DNA of 64,000 nucleotides from Saturnia japonica (lineage: Eukaryota > Arthropoda > Insecta > Lepidoptera > Saturniidae). The stretch covers positions 2,480,001 through 2,544,000 of the forward strand of contig CM065318.1 of assembly GCA_033032175.1 (NCBI GenBank), in the 5' to 3' direction. Positions 12,166 to 24,152 of this stretch are shown in pieces. A model generated the notes under the pieces. The model was not told the origin of the DNA. It searched no databases and saw only the letters and a program-made list of their open reading frames with translations. How positions within the stretch are numbered: position 1 is the stretch's first letter; each line of letters begins with the position of its first letter. Position numbers and translations under genes: made by a program.

Positions 12166-13084
12166 CTGTAGCATGCAGATGTAATATAGTTTGAATATCA
12201 CGCAGTTGCTTGGGGTTTCGCTTTGTTGTCTAAAGCCCCATTTAAACATTTACTTGCCCATTGAATTCGAAGTTGGTTTAATCATTTCCAAATGGGTTGT
12301 GTTAGTATATTTCCAGAAGTTGTATTCTCTGCGTATGGCAGACAGCCTGGTGGATGTGCTAGTTTTTTTCCAGTTAAATTCTTCATCATGCCTCTTTTAA
12401 GAGAGCGTATATAATTAGTTATTGGAATATATCTCTATATATTATTACTTCTCAAAGGTTTTTTCTTCAAACACCATATCTCTCTTGATTACCTATTAAT
12501 ATTAATTACTCAAACACCTTTTTAAAATTTATGTACCGAGCTATTGACGAAAAATAAACAGATATTAATTCAAACACTTCAAAATATTTTAAAACCTTTG
12601 TAATTCGCATTCTTAATGAAAATAATATATTCATGCTGTTGTTGGACTGCTTGCGTTCTATATCGGTAATGTGCGAAATATTCGCACGGGTCAGCTATTT
12701 GATAATTATTTGAAAGCCACTTAGTAATTGGATATTAGTTGGGTATACAATAACTGGAGAGAAAATAAGACGCATCAAAAAAGGTAATATGATATTTTAC
12801 GAATTAAGCGTGAAGGCCGCGACACAATTTTTTTTTAATAATGTAATAACTTAGAATTTGATCTCTATTTGGTTTAAGTAATGACGATGCGTTTGAATAT
12901 CGAAACAAACTAAAAAGCAGTGACTTTAAGTTCAGCTGCCAAAATGCATCCAAGTTTTTTAACTCGAGGTTGGAAGCTAGTAGACATGGAGGCACATGAA
13001 AACACCATATCTATGCTATGGGTTTCACAATATTTTTAATCACCAAAAGTTGAGGGTAATTTTTGTATTTATCGTCCCGTCCTG

Positions 13085-13305
13085 TAAATTAACAGACACC
13101 CGTGTAGTATTATACTGCCTGACCCCAACAAGTTACAAAAGTGTTCACGCTGAGGCCCCCGTAACAACGGTGCTTGCCGCCGGGGATAGGCGGTTAACTT
13201 CGCTTCCGTACACTTGCCCCGTAGCGACTCAAGCCTCGGTCTAAATCTCCGGAAAGTTGATCTTGAGCCATCTGCCTGCGCGATACAGTGACTCTAACAT
13301 TTAGA
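13085..13305. repeat. GC-rich dispersed repeat, second copy of 1715-1925
   Basis: It shares the 'acacccg', 'ggcggttaacttc', 'gactcaagcctcggtc' and 'gcgcgatacag' segments with the copy near the left end of the window. It is AT-flanked on both sides. Confidence 0.5.
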
Positions 13306-13604
13306 AAAAAAGAAAACGATTATGTACTAACTGTGCCCCACGGTTTACCCCGAGTTAAATTTATTCGGTCAACTTATCGTTCTTCTCACTTCCCGTACTT
13401 GCCTACAACTTACTAAATTACTTCACGTCCATGGTTACTGCTTTACTTCTTAGGGTCGTAGCATGGAATTATATCAATATCAATCATATCCTCAATATCT
13501 ATACATATACATACAAATAAATAAAACTGAAGTTTGTTTGTAATGTCTAAATAACACCTTTTTAACCGTCTTCAAAAGAAGAAAGGAGGTTATCAATTCG
13601 AATG

Positions 13605-13608
<4 letters not shown>

Positions 13609-13650
<42 letters not shown>
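13609..13650. repeat. (TA)n microsatellite
   Basis: About 21 TA dinucleotides at the edge of a dispersed element that continues from 13652. Confidence 0.9.
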
Positions 13651-13651
<1 letters not shown>

Positions 13652-13657
<6 letters not shown>

Positions 13658-14050
13658 GACTGCGTAAAAGGAGGGCTATATTTTTCGAGCATAATATGTA
13701 TGTCTATTTCTGTGGCATGCTCTCGCCTAAACCGCTTGATGGATTTTAGCATACGAGATGTCGTTTTAATTCTGAGAGTAAACATAGGCTACAAAGTATT
13801 TAACTACGACCTCTAGGAATGAAATAAAAAATTCAGTATTGAAATATTTTTAGTCGTGTTTTTTTTTTGTTGCAGTGGCGTCTTATGTATACAGCCATAC
13901 ATTCTTTTTTTACGAACCGATTTGGATGATTCTTTTTTGTTGGAAATAGGATACCTCAAGGGGTCTCATTTTAATTTCATTGGCATTAGACCTTCAACTT
14001 CGAAGACACACCAGGAAACTACTCAAAATCATTGAAGTTGGTATTACTTT
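13652..14050 (+). repeat. Dispersed element starting ACCCGACTGCG
   Basis: It begins 'acccgactgcgtaaaagg', continues with 'cttgatggattttagcata' and 'aggatacctcaaggggtctc'. Partial copies: 45590-45790 (reverse), 52110-52320 (forward) and 58555-58692 (reverse, with 'cctttttcgcagtcgggtt'). I do not know the class. Confidence 0.5.
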
Positions 14051-14989
14051 TTGTAGAAAATTGTCTTGCTACATAATGTAACGTAGTATGTGCAATGTAA
14101 TATTTTTCAAATTTTATTCAGTCTGTTTGTTTTTGACCGATTTTGACGAGAATTTCACTGGCAGATAGATGGTGTTACAAGGAGTAACTTTATTTTAATA
14201 TTAGGGAATTGGAAAAGCACATCAAATTTCAATTCATAAAAACAACGATTTTAGGCCACTTAAATGGATTATGCTGAGGAAACCATAAGAGATATATCAG
14301 ATTAATGTAAAAATAATTGTAGATTTTAAAAAGACATAGAAAAAAATCAGCAAGAGAATAGTATGTCTGTTCTTCTAAGGATAACCCAGAATAAGCATTT
14401 CTGTCTCTAAAAGAACCGTGAGTTAGCACGGGGGATATATGGGTATTACAAATGCACGGCAACAACCCAAGCCGAGGTACGTATCATTGCGATGTCCTTG
14501 CGCTTGTTTCCATATCGGAAGGCACGACACAAAGCTTGGTGAAGCTTTCACGTCAAAATCACTAGTATATGCTAGCTTTCAATGTTACTGTAGTTTATTT
14601 TACTTCAAGAAATTATACGGGGTGAAAAGTAAAATTGTGTTCTATCGGCTTCACTTTGATAAATGTGCACAAGAGCTGCAACAACTAATTCCACCCTCTC
14701 CATCCATCACATGAGTACCAAAGGCCATATGGGTCTCCATTCACATGTAGTTGATATTTCATTTATCCGGACAAAACGCTTTTGAATTTCGTTCATTATG
14801 TGAACAGCAAATAAACGGAACTTACTATCTGCGTCTGGTTTCCCTGATTCATGTACCATAGTGGTATTCAAGAGTTCAAAAGTCAGTTTTTACTGTGCGA
14901 TCGCGTACCGTCCTCGGCCTCGTCTTCACTACCCAAAGTAGTCTTCCACCAAGTGTGACCGGGGCCAAATGTCGAACAGCATTTTATTT

Positions 14990-15205
14990 AATAAAAATCA
15001 TATACTTAGGGACGTCGCGTTCGCGCCGGGGTATATCCAGTAATCCAGTAGGGGTCTGTACTCGATTGTGTTACGACCATCATGCATATGGGATAAGCCC
15101 GTCGTAATGACTCTCTTTTGGTTAGTCTTGTTTAAAGATCAGACACTTTCAGAGACGCTTGTAAGCCTACATGGTAGAGACGACCGGCGATAAATTGTCA
15201 ATTTC
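14990..15205 (+). repeat. Dispersed repeat family 4
   Basis: It shares 'atatccagtaatcc', 'gttacgaccatca' and a 'ggtcaccgttgcttttc'-like end with copies at 18305-18645, 36075-36375, 46655-46940 and 58100-58245. The common 3' end reads roughly 'ggtggtcgccgttgttttt'. Confidence 0.45.
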
Positions 15206-15651
15206 ATAAAGGTCACCGTTGCTTTTCATTTGTATCTACCGTAAGGCACAGCGCAGTCGCTTTGCCTTGCTACTATAAAAAATTGAATTAACTAGGAAAC
15301 AATTACAAAACTTGAAACATAATTAATTTACATAGAAAACTACGCGAGGAATATTTGATCTAGACTAGAACGATTTCAATGTTGCCATCGGCCATATATG
15401 TTGCCATTTTTATGAAATTAGCCAGAAATAAGTAACGACTTAGTACTTTATTCAGACTTAACAAAAAGCAAGTGTTAACGCATTAAGCCAACGTTTAATT
15501 TATCGTTTTAAATAATAACTGACAGCTACAAATTATACGATTATAAGTAAAAAATATACACACCTAGGCAATTATCTGTTATTATTAGGCGTCTATGCAG
15601 AGAGATTAAATTTATAGAGGATTTACTAATAACAACTATTTTAAATAGATT

Positions 15652-15855
15652 TCGTGGCGCTGTGGTGGTACGCCCTACTATTGAGCCGAAAGGTCGCGGG
15701 TTCGATCCCCGCCCGTGCCTGACATTTCTGTTATGAGGATAATCGTCAGTTGTGTGTCTACGTATTATTTATCTATATATGTGTGTATATCGGCTGTTTA
15801 GTCACCGTAATACAAGCTTTGTTTAGTTTGGAATTAAATGGTTGTGTGTGAAACT
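15652..15855 (+). mobile_element. tRNA-derived SINE with strong A and B boxes
   Basis: The head has 'gctgtggtggtacgccct' and a textbook B box 'ggtcgcgggttcgatccccg', followed by a tail with 'tgtgtgtatatcggctgttt' and 'taatacaagctttgtttagt', a body I know from lepidopteran SINEs. Truncated or degenerate heads of the same type are at 26655-26770 and 48985-49075. Confidence 0.75.
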
Positions 15856-15965
15856 GTGTCTACCATTTTATACCGCCCATAATTCAAAAGTTCGATAGAA
15901 AAAAAACTTTCAAAAATTTTGATTATGGGGGGCAATCTAAAGTCTAGTGTCAGATTTTCAACGAA

Positions 15966-16052
15966 TGCCCTACCACTATGCTATTTTTCCATCATGAAGT
16001 TTTCCTTCACCGAAAGCTCATGCTCATTGTAAGGATTTGAATGTGTGTCGAT
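15966..16052 (-). mobile_element. SINE family 1 fragment
   Basis: It retains 'ccctaccactatgcta', 'ttttccttcaccgaaagctc' and the start of the B-box side, all reverse complement of the family 1 head and body. Confidence 0.5.
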
Positions 16053-17224
16053 CTACATGGTGATCGTCTACATTCGTCTACGTCTACAAGTCAACGTTTT
16101 TTTGAATCTATTTCTTTTATCGCGACCATTCCATTAATTGAATCGAAAGGCGTCCATCGCTGGGGTTATCCCTTGCCGAAAGATCGTAACAATGACTGGT
16201 CCTCCGCTACTCGCATCCAACTGGTTCTAGTACATGGTCGCCTCTAGAACTACAGTACCATGAGCTATCCATTCTACGAGCAATGTCCCCCCCGCTCACT
16301 ACTACTAAATGTTTAGCAATTCTGAGTTCTATGTCAGTGACTTAGCTCTCTCTCATCATTTCTGATTCGATCATGCACAGAAACTTCGAGAAGAGCATAA
16401 CTAAAAAATATAGGTATGATTTATGAAATTGTCTCGATAAGTATATCGGTGTATTCTTTGTGATTATAAAAATACTTTTATTATAGGAAGTCAATGCTTC
16501 ACCAAAATATACCGTATGAATAGTTGACGATTGGCAAGTGGACGTGACTTACGCTTTTCTGTTCTATTTTATTCATGTAATTAAAAGTTAATGTCTTTGA
16601 TTGTCTTGTCTTCTTCTTTATTATCTTAAATATAAAAATAACTTCTGAACTTGAAGTTCTAAAACTTCTAAACGACATTATCGATTGCGTTCATATTCAT
16701 AACATAATATATTTGTTTTATCAAAACTATGGTTTATAGCTATGTTAGTATCCGATAGATGGTGCTGTTGTCATGTCATTAACTACTGGAAAGGGTAGGA
16801 CGTCTGCTGGACGAGCTAATATTATTATAGACTAATTCTGCCTGTGACTTTGTCCGTTTGGAATTTCGTATGCGGCGACGGCACGGCAGCGAAGGAGAAA
16901 GCGCGTGGGGTGCGCACAAAACTGGACACTTCTAATTTAGTTTTTAAACAGACAGCCAAAAAATTAAAATTTTTTTTTGTTATAGGTACCTACTTCTGTA
17001 AGTTATAGGTTACTTTCATATGCATTTAGTAAAAAGCTGTAATTTTGACATTACAAACAGACATTTCAATTTTATTAATGATATAGATTATTGATGACGC
17101 ACCGTGACTTGCTCTTGGGTTTCAGCGGAAAATCAGCACTCAGTGCCCCATGGCACATTAGAATTTATTATGTTGTACTAATTTTCTTAATGGCGGGCAT
17201 CCAGGTGGACTATTTAAATTATTA

Positions 17225-17578
17225 CTAGCGGTCGCCGAATGATCGAAATTCGACCAGTAACTTTTTAATCATAGACTATTTTCTGTTTGACATTTGCAGT
17301 ATGAACCTAAACAATGAATATTATATCACTTGCTGTCACTTTTCATTGAGTGACAATGTCAATATTTTGGGGGTCTAAGTTCAATGGCATTGGTCGGGTT
17401 AAGATTCGCAGTATTAATTTATTTAATTAAATATATTAGTAACAGATATTATAGATAAATTTTAGCTTTCTGCACTCCTTTTCTATATAAACTTTAACCA
17501 TGCCTAAATCTGTCTTCCGTGCACGCAATACGATTAAAAAGGGGTACAAAATTTGTGCTTCACGTATTAATATAATGA
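17225..17578 (-). mobile_element. Helitron-like family B, full-length 354 bp copy
   Basis: On the plus strand it starts CTAGCGGTCGCCGAATGATC after A and ends ...CACGTATTAATATAATGA before T. On the minus strand that is A|TC...CTAG|T. The terminal 'ggcgaccgctag' has a short self-complementary core as expected of a Helitron 3' end. Collinear with 37475-37822. Confidence 0.65.
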
Positions 17579-18034
17579 TGATTCTTTATGAAGTTTTTTT
17601 TTGTATCTTGATATTTACTCTATTTATGTGCACAGTTTTCTGATAGTCTTTGTGTTTTTAATCTATTTATACTGTTTATAAGTTGTCTTGTTATTGATAA
17701 CAAATGTTTCCTTTCTTTCTTTATATCACCCAGAAAACCCTGATTTATTATTTCAGATGAAGCTAGTTTAGATACCTATCACGAGATATTATCCGACACT
17801 TACCTATCAATCGAGATCCAAAATCTATTAATCAAATAATGATTTTGACATTCTAATTTGATCGCTATCTTATCATCGTTTCTAGAAAACGTTACTCAAT
17901 TACACAAAACACAATTTATCACATACTTTATTAAGTGAAGGGGGACTGTTCATAGTTAGCGATTAACTTGATATCATTCATATAGACAAGTAAATTCAAT
18001 TTAGTTATTTATTTTACTTTGATTTATTTTAATA

Positions 18035-18287
18035 CTAGCTGTGCCTACGGCTGCGTACGTATGGACTACATATGCCGTCGATCGGGCACACGCCCATTTA
18101 CTTTAAACACAAAAATGCTTATTGTGGGTAATTTTTAGATGATAGACATAAATGTTCTTGCTGACAGAAAAAAAATTTGAAAAATTAGTATTTTTTATAA
18201 GTACAGTATGTACTTACATATGCATTTAAGTAAAAAGCTGTTATTTTGACATTATAAGAAGACATGTCAATTTTATTTATTTGTTTA
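18035..18287 (-). mobile_element. Helitron-like family C copy
   Basis: It starts CTAGCTGTGCCTACGGCTGCG and ends in 'agtaaaaagctgttattttg ... caattttatttatt'. Related copies: 32715-33245, 54157-54645, and an end piece near 16985-17090 that finishes 'ttaatgatatagat'. The CTAG terminus fits the Helitron pattern, but class membership is inference. Confidence 0.5.
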
Positions 18288-19143
18288 AATTTGTAATGAA
18301 TGTTCTGATGTCCTGGTTAGTAGGAGACGATAATTCTGTCGGGCAGGATCGAAATTAACATATACCAGGAGCAAAACTTGTCAATTTCGATAGTGCCACG
18401 CTAAGACTTGTTGGGTTCCGGGATCTGCCGGTGTATATACAGTAATCAAACATTGTGGTAGAGATTCGTATCTCAATGGGTTGCGACCACCATACACATG
18501 ATGATAAAAGCGCCCAGCGACTCTCAGGATTAACGGTATAACATATCCAGCTACGTATAGATTTCCAAGATGGAACGACAGCGATGATTGTCAATGGATT
18601 ATCAATCTCTCGATAGTTGTCATTGTTTTTGGATTGACTGTGGGAACAATCAGGCAAAATGCCGTCTCACACTGTTAATAAAACAACACCAATAAGTTTT
18701 ATTTTTAATGAACGTATTCACAACAATGGCATTCAAGTTTAATATAATTCCACCTATATACGAAACGAAACAATGATCTTACGAAAGATCCTATATATCT
18801 CACAAATTTGACTGATGCATATCATTCACGAAATGTAATTACATCCACGATTCCATTCAAGATCACGACGAGCGAGACAATTATCACTGATACAGCTTTC
18901 GCTAATATCGATAGTATTGGATTACTCGACACGCATTTCATTCAAATCGAATCCTTGAGAACGTACGTCAGTTCCTTCATATCTGACAGATGTGGCCGAC
19001 ACATCACGTTCGGTAGCTAAGAACAAAAAAGAATTCTCTATGGTAGCTAATTACCGGAGCATGCATAATATAACTTGTGAATGCTCGTTTAATAACTTAA
19101 AAATATTACGTCAGTTATGCGTGAGATGTTCGGGATTAAGACC

Positions 19144-19190
19144 AGGTCAGTTGGTATATAATAGGTCAATTCGTCTCAGATCCTCACAGT
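19144..19190 (+). promoter_or_regulatory. Core promoter of the glycine-rich cuticle gene
   Basis: TATATAATA at 19155-19163, with an arthropod-type initiator (cACAGT, 19186-19190) about 30 bases downstream and the start codon at 19248. Two AGGTCA nuclear-receptor half-sites, 19144-19149 and 19163-19168, flank the TATA box. The second overlaps its last base. Hormone control is an inference from the motif only. Confidence 0.6.
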
Positions 19191-20413
19191 TCGACTCGAG
19201 CCTTACATTCAGCCGCTTCATCTACAGCACACAGAATTTCATACAAAATGAAACTGGTAATTTAATTAATATTATTATTTGCTTTTGAGTCTTTTCGATT
19301 ATTTCCTCAGTTGTTATCAGAATTATTTTTACTTAATCCTAGTATACAATTTTAATTTTCAGCTTCATTAGGTCGTTTCCCGTTGAGATCCTCTAACTTT
19401 ATTAAATGATTCTTATCATTTTAATATCTGCTAAATAAAAAACGATTTTATTTCCTTAATTTAGTACATACAATTTTCATTTAAGTTAAGCGAATTATAA
19501 AATCGATTATATCTATTTAAACTAGTTTTGATCAATAATTAAATTTAATATAACGAGAGCTATATAATTTTAAAGTAATAAAATCAATACCTCTTTCAAA
19601 TTGAAAATTGTTTTGTCCAATATAATAAATATTTTTGCGTCTTATATTTACTTTGTTAATTATTATTTAATTACTTTTAATATTAAAAACATTTTGAACA
19701 TCTTATTGCTCTTGTCCCATCTAAGTAGGTTCGGCATAACAAGTTTCTTATATATTTGTGTACTGAAATTCGGATATGTACTTTAAGGCCTGCCTGACAT
19801 CAACTCTCCTTGGGATTTTTTGTTTGTTTCTAGTCGACAATAGTTAAATTACCTAAATCATCGTCCTTAAGGCCTTCCACTACTACTTTTAGGTATATAG
19901 GTAAAGTATAGTCATATCATTCGTAAACATTTAATATTAGATTGAGATTATTATTTCGTATATCATAAATTTAGAAGTAAATAAAAAAGAACTCATCATA
20001 TCTTCTGACTGCTTCCTCATACTAACTTTTTGGAACAACAAAGCTTGATGTCAAAACATTAAAATTGTGTATAAAGTGGTTCAAGGTTAATGTGCCTCAC
20101 TTAATATGAACCTAATGATTCCATCATTAGAGTTTTAAATTGCCTAAACAATTACAGTGTGAACTGAGGATTCATTATGTTTTTTTTTTTATAATTATGA
20201 CAAATTTGTGTTTCATTTGTGCCTATTGTGGGTAAAAACTGTAAACGCATTAGTATTTCATATTATTTACTGAGTTGCAGTAATCTGACGCTTATAAACT
20301 GCATTTTTCGGAGGAAAGGCAAGAATTTTATCATCACTCTAGTAACTTATATGCTTTGTCAACACGCAAGTAAACAGCGTATTGGCGATTTTAAACGCTA
20401 ATAAATCAATTCA

Positions 20414-20520
20414 TTGGGGTTCTACGAGAATATTTCAAGAGGCTTTAAGGTTTCTTCTTTGGCATTTGCTGATGATGTAGTAAATTTATTAAAGTACACG
20501 AATTCTGAAAAAAAAACCCA
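20414..20520 (+). pseudogene. Reverse-transcriptase relic (FADD box) in intron 1
   Basis: Just upstream of exon 2, the bases translate to ...GFKVSSLAFADDVVNLL, which resembles the [Y/F]ADD catalytic box and preceding strand of LINE reverse transcriptases. The rest of the enzyme is absent and the stretch decays into non-coding sequence. By chance it is in the same open frame as exon 2, so a naive gene call would merge them. Confidence 0.45.
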
Positions 20521-20749
20521 ACGAACTAAAAATCTATCGCAGACAAATTCTCTAACAGTTTTACCATCGATTTTTAGGTATAGCTTAATATTCTTAAAAA
20601 GTCTGTATGTTTCTCAGTTCATCATCACATCACTTATCGCCGTCAGCGCTGCTGCTCGTTTGGAGCACCTCGAACGCTCCTACCTCCCCCCTACTCAGAA
20701 CAATCAAGGCAGCTACGGATCTACCGGGTCCAGCTTCGGGAATGGAGCT

Positions 20750-20974
20750 TCAGGATTCGGATCCTCAGGCCTTAATGGAGGATCTCACGGATCTTCTGGA
20801 TTTGGATCCTCAGGCATTAACGGAGGCTCTCACGGATCATCTGGATTCGGATCCTTAGGTACTAATGGAGGCTCTCACGGATCGTCTGGATTCGGATCCT
20901 TAGGCGCTAACGGAGGCTCTCACGGATCATCTGGATTCGGATCCTTAGGCACTAACGGAGGCTCTCACGGATCT
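20750..20974 (+). repeat. Coding tandem repeat, 5 x 45 bp
   Basis: Five in-frame units encoding SGFGSxGxNGGSHGS. Units 3 to 5 (LGT, LGA, LGT) are nearly identical, units 1 and 2 are more divergent. Each unit carries GGATCC. Confidence 0.85.
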
Positions 20975-21820
20975 TCTGGGTTTGGCTCCAATGGCTTCGG
21001 TGCTGCAGGATCATCTCAGTCTGGTTATCAGCTTACCAGGCTGGCTCATTCTCTGGGGCCACAAGCAACCAGTACTTGCCTCCCGGTCAAGGATCCTCAG
21101 CTGGATCGAACGGATTTGGAAAATACAGCGGTGCTCTTCAAGGTAAGATAAGTGTACTTAAAACAACTTAAAGTAGTATACATTTATGAATATATTGGGT
21201 ATTCTTAAGCAAAAGTACTGAACTACTTGTGCTCAACCCTTGCGTTTAACTTTAGTATGACCATTCAGTAGGTTCAGACCATCTTTTTCTATTAAATAGT
21301 GTTTGGTTATAGTATTTCCTTATGATGGTTTACTTTGTATAGAGCTTCTAAGAAATCGATTTGGTTCGAAACCAAAATCAGATTTAGTTAACTCTACGAG
21401 TTGTTTGAGAGATTTATTTGATTTTACAAAATACCTTACTTGATGCACCATGACGAAACTTAAGTAGGTTGCATAGTATAAATTTTTTAACTTCTATCAT
21501 TGTTTACAGGTTTCGGATCCCAGCAACCTTCCCGGCAATATCTCACTCCTCAAAACCAATACTCTGGCTCTCAGCAATACTCCGCCCCTGGCTCTCAATA
21601 TGGTGCTCCTCAATTCGCATCCTCATCTTACACTCAGTCAAATGGCTTTGGAGCTCAGGCCAGATACCAGTCTCAAAGCGCGACCAGCCGTCAATACCTG
21701 ACCCCGAAAGCGTCCAGCTTCCAGAGCACTCCTCAGCAGAGCTTCGACGAAGAAACTGGCTACCACTATTAAGTGTATTGGTGTTTAACAGTCCGATGAT
21801 TGTGTTCAATATGTAAAAAC

Positions 21821-21826
21821 AATAAA
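21821..21826 (+). terminator. Poly(A) signal AATAAA of the glycine-rich gene
   Basis: AATAAA 49 bases after the stop codon, followed by a T/TG-rich stretch. Confidence 0.8.
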
Positions 21827-21829
21827 TTT

Positions 21830-23070
21830 TATATATGTGTATAATCTTTACTTTCTTTTTTAAGTTTCTCTTTTATAATATCATGTTAATTTCATCCTTC
21901 CTCGTATTCTATTATAATTCAAGAAATCACGAAAAATTAAGGATTTCTGAAAAAATAACAACAATGATATTTGAGAACAAAGTAATAAAAATTAATGGTA
22001 AATAATCAAATAATAATAATAAACATGTATTTCGGATCGTAAAGAACGCATATAGTTAATAAGTACAAACAATTTAAAAATTAATACTAACTATAAATAA
22101 TGTTATACCTACTACAAAATTGGAGCCGAACCTCGCACTATTCGCGTAGCTTGTAGCATGTATTTGTAGATAATTGAGGTATATTGTAGACATTTGAAAT
22201 CCCATCCAGTGATGCAGCATTAGACAATCCCACATACTACATAACGTGCTTAGGATGCTGTTATATATAAGATGACTAACTACTACTATTAACAGATGCT
22301 ATTGGAGTTCGCACGAATACTGCGAAGGATGGAAGGACATTGCTTTCGGACGATGGCACGTAATCCATCAATTCTCGCATCAACAAACATTTTTGAAGCT
22401 CTACAAAAACGCGTCAGTCCCTGAACGAGTTGTTATGCTCCACACGTTAAAAGCGATTGCATTTATTTAAATATTTGAATTATGTAGGCGTTAATTTGTG
22501 GAATTACATCGTAATTACTTTATCCTTTTCTTTGCTATTCCCAACTGAAATGATAAAACGGTTATTTCGTCTGTCTGTAACAAAAAACATTTGTTGTTAA
22601 TTTTGGAATTGAACCTGAAAATGTGAAATCTGGAACTAATAGTGGAAAAGAAGAAAAATTGAAAAGGGAAATGATAGTAACTGAAACAATTAAAGAGATG
22701 CGGTTTAGTCCGTAGCCCCAAACTTTATTAACCTATATAGGAATAACTATGTTGCATATGAGATGTGAAACGATCATTCACGATTTTATAAAATGCTTTT
22801 TTTAACATAGCTTGAGGTTCTGGTAGAAGTTATGTTATATTATGTCGTTAGGGTTTTTGTTTATAGTTTGTTTGATACAATAAGTAGACACGTAACAAGC
22901 AATACAAAATAACAATTATGAATAAAGATTTGCATATTACTGCAATGCGATCAAAACCACTGAGTACTTATTAATCTATATTAACTTTATAAAGTTCAAG
23001 AGATAGTTTGCTTGTTGGTTTAATCGCGCTAATCTCTAGAACTACTAAAAATTTATTCATTTTATAGTAT
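21830..23070. other. Intergenic, nothing recognised
   Basis: A+T-rich sequence with no supported exon or element termini. Confidence 0.35.
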
Positions 23071-23071
23071 A

Positions 23072-23767
23072 CTAGCTGACCCGCGCAACTTCGTCTGCAT
23101 CATATAAGACAGAAAGAGAGAGAGAAAGGGTTAGAGATAGTGGGTCGTAGACACCGTATTATAGGTGCCGCCCGCCTTCCACATTATTCTGCCTAATAAA
23201 AATGCGCTCGTGATATTTGATCATTATTTTACTGCCAAGTTATTTTAAAATTGTGATATCTCCTAAGATATTAATTTAAATCAATTACTGTAAAGGACCA
23301 ATTTTATACAAAATTCAATACTTGTGATGAATAACGTATTAATTTCGATAAGGATTAATACCATGTATATAAAAACACTTTCGCAAATAATTCATTATAC
23401 TAGAACAAATATTATTACCATAACAAAGTTTATATTGACTTATCCTTAAAAGATAGCGTGATAGATCGTGAACTTTTTTTGAAATTTTTAAGGGAAACAA
23501 TTATATCATACGCAATTTTTGCGTAACTTTAACCATTTACGCAGCGAACGCAATGGAAGCTCTCACAATAAATAAAATTTACCCGTATTTATAACATTTT
23601 TCATTGATGCTTCGCTCCTATTGATTATAGCGTGTTGTTATATAACCTATAGCTTTCCTCGGTAAATGGACTATCCAACACTGAAACATTTCTTCCATTC
23701 GAACCAGTAGTTCCTGAGATTAGCGAGTTGAACCAAACAAACAATCTCTTCAGCTTTATAATATAGA
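23072..23767 (-). mobile_element. Helitron-like family A, full-length copy of 696 bp
   Basis: The minus strand reads A|TCTATATTATAAAGC...GCGGGTCAGCTAG|T: TC start, CTAG end, host A and T flanks, no inverted repeats. It has no coding capacity. Collinear with 10640-11160; a shorter internally deleted copy with both ends is 60829-61077. Confidence 0.65.
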
Positions 23768-24152
23768 TTTATTGGGGAAGGTTATAAAGGCTATATATAA
23801 CTTCACGCTAAGACTCTAAGAAGCAGAACAGTAACCATGAATGTTAAGCATTCTGGCAACATATAGGTATTTACGGGAACTGAGAACAACAGTGCTACAC
23901 GAGTGGTTTGAATACGGGTACTCTAATTAAATAATAATTAGATAATTAAACACGGGAAAGAAAAGGATTATCCAAACATCTCCTTTATATTCCTCTATTT
24001 TTTAATATTCAATCTATCGGATATTGTATTACATAGAGACATATCTTAGCATTCCATGTATTCACCGTGCGGGTGCTGGGTCCATCGTGTGGCAGAGAGA
24101 GGAAACAGAAGCAGCCCCCGGGACTGGCGACCCTTATGATGCACATCATCGC

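Larger units (their letters stand above)
19248..21772 (+). pseudogene. Glycine-rich cuticular protein (pupal cuticle protein 36-like), frame broken in exon 2
   Basis: Exons: 19248-19256 (MKL), 20618-21142, 21510-21772; introns have GT/AG ends. Signal peptide MKLFIITSLIAVSAAA, then RLEHLERSYLPP, five 15-residue SGFGSxGxNGGSHGS repeats, NQYLPPG, PSRQYLTPQ, TSRQYLTPK and a final ETGYHY. After SQSGYQ (near 21031) the frame turns to non-family sequence ending 21151. The frame that restores NQYLPP and joins in phase 1 to exon 3 is offset by one base, so one base (probably a G between 'cag' and 'cttac') appears lost. About 265 aa without the loss. There is no RR domain. The role is a secreted structural cuticle protein. 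Either a recent null allele or pseudogene, or a sequencing/assembly error: promoter, splice sites and poly(A) signal all look intact, which favours a very recent change or an error. Confidence 0.85.

Noticed and set aside
20414..21151. One 245-codon open frame as the start of the glycine-rich gene
   Set aside because: It runs through the intron 1 acceptor and past the frameshift. The signal peptide, three-codon first exon at 19248 and TATA box define the real start.
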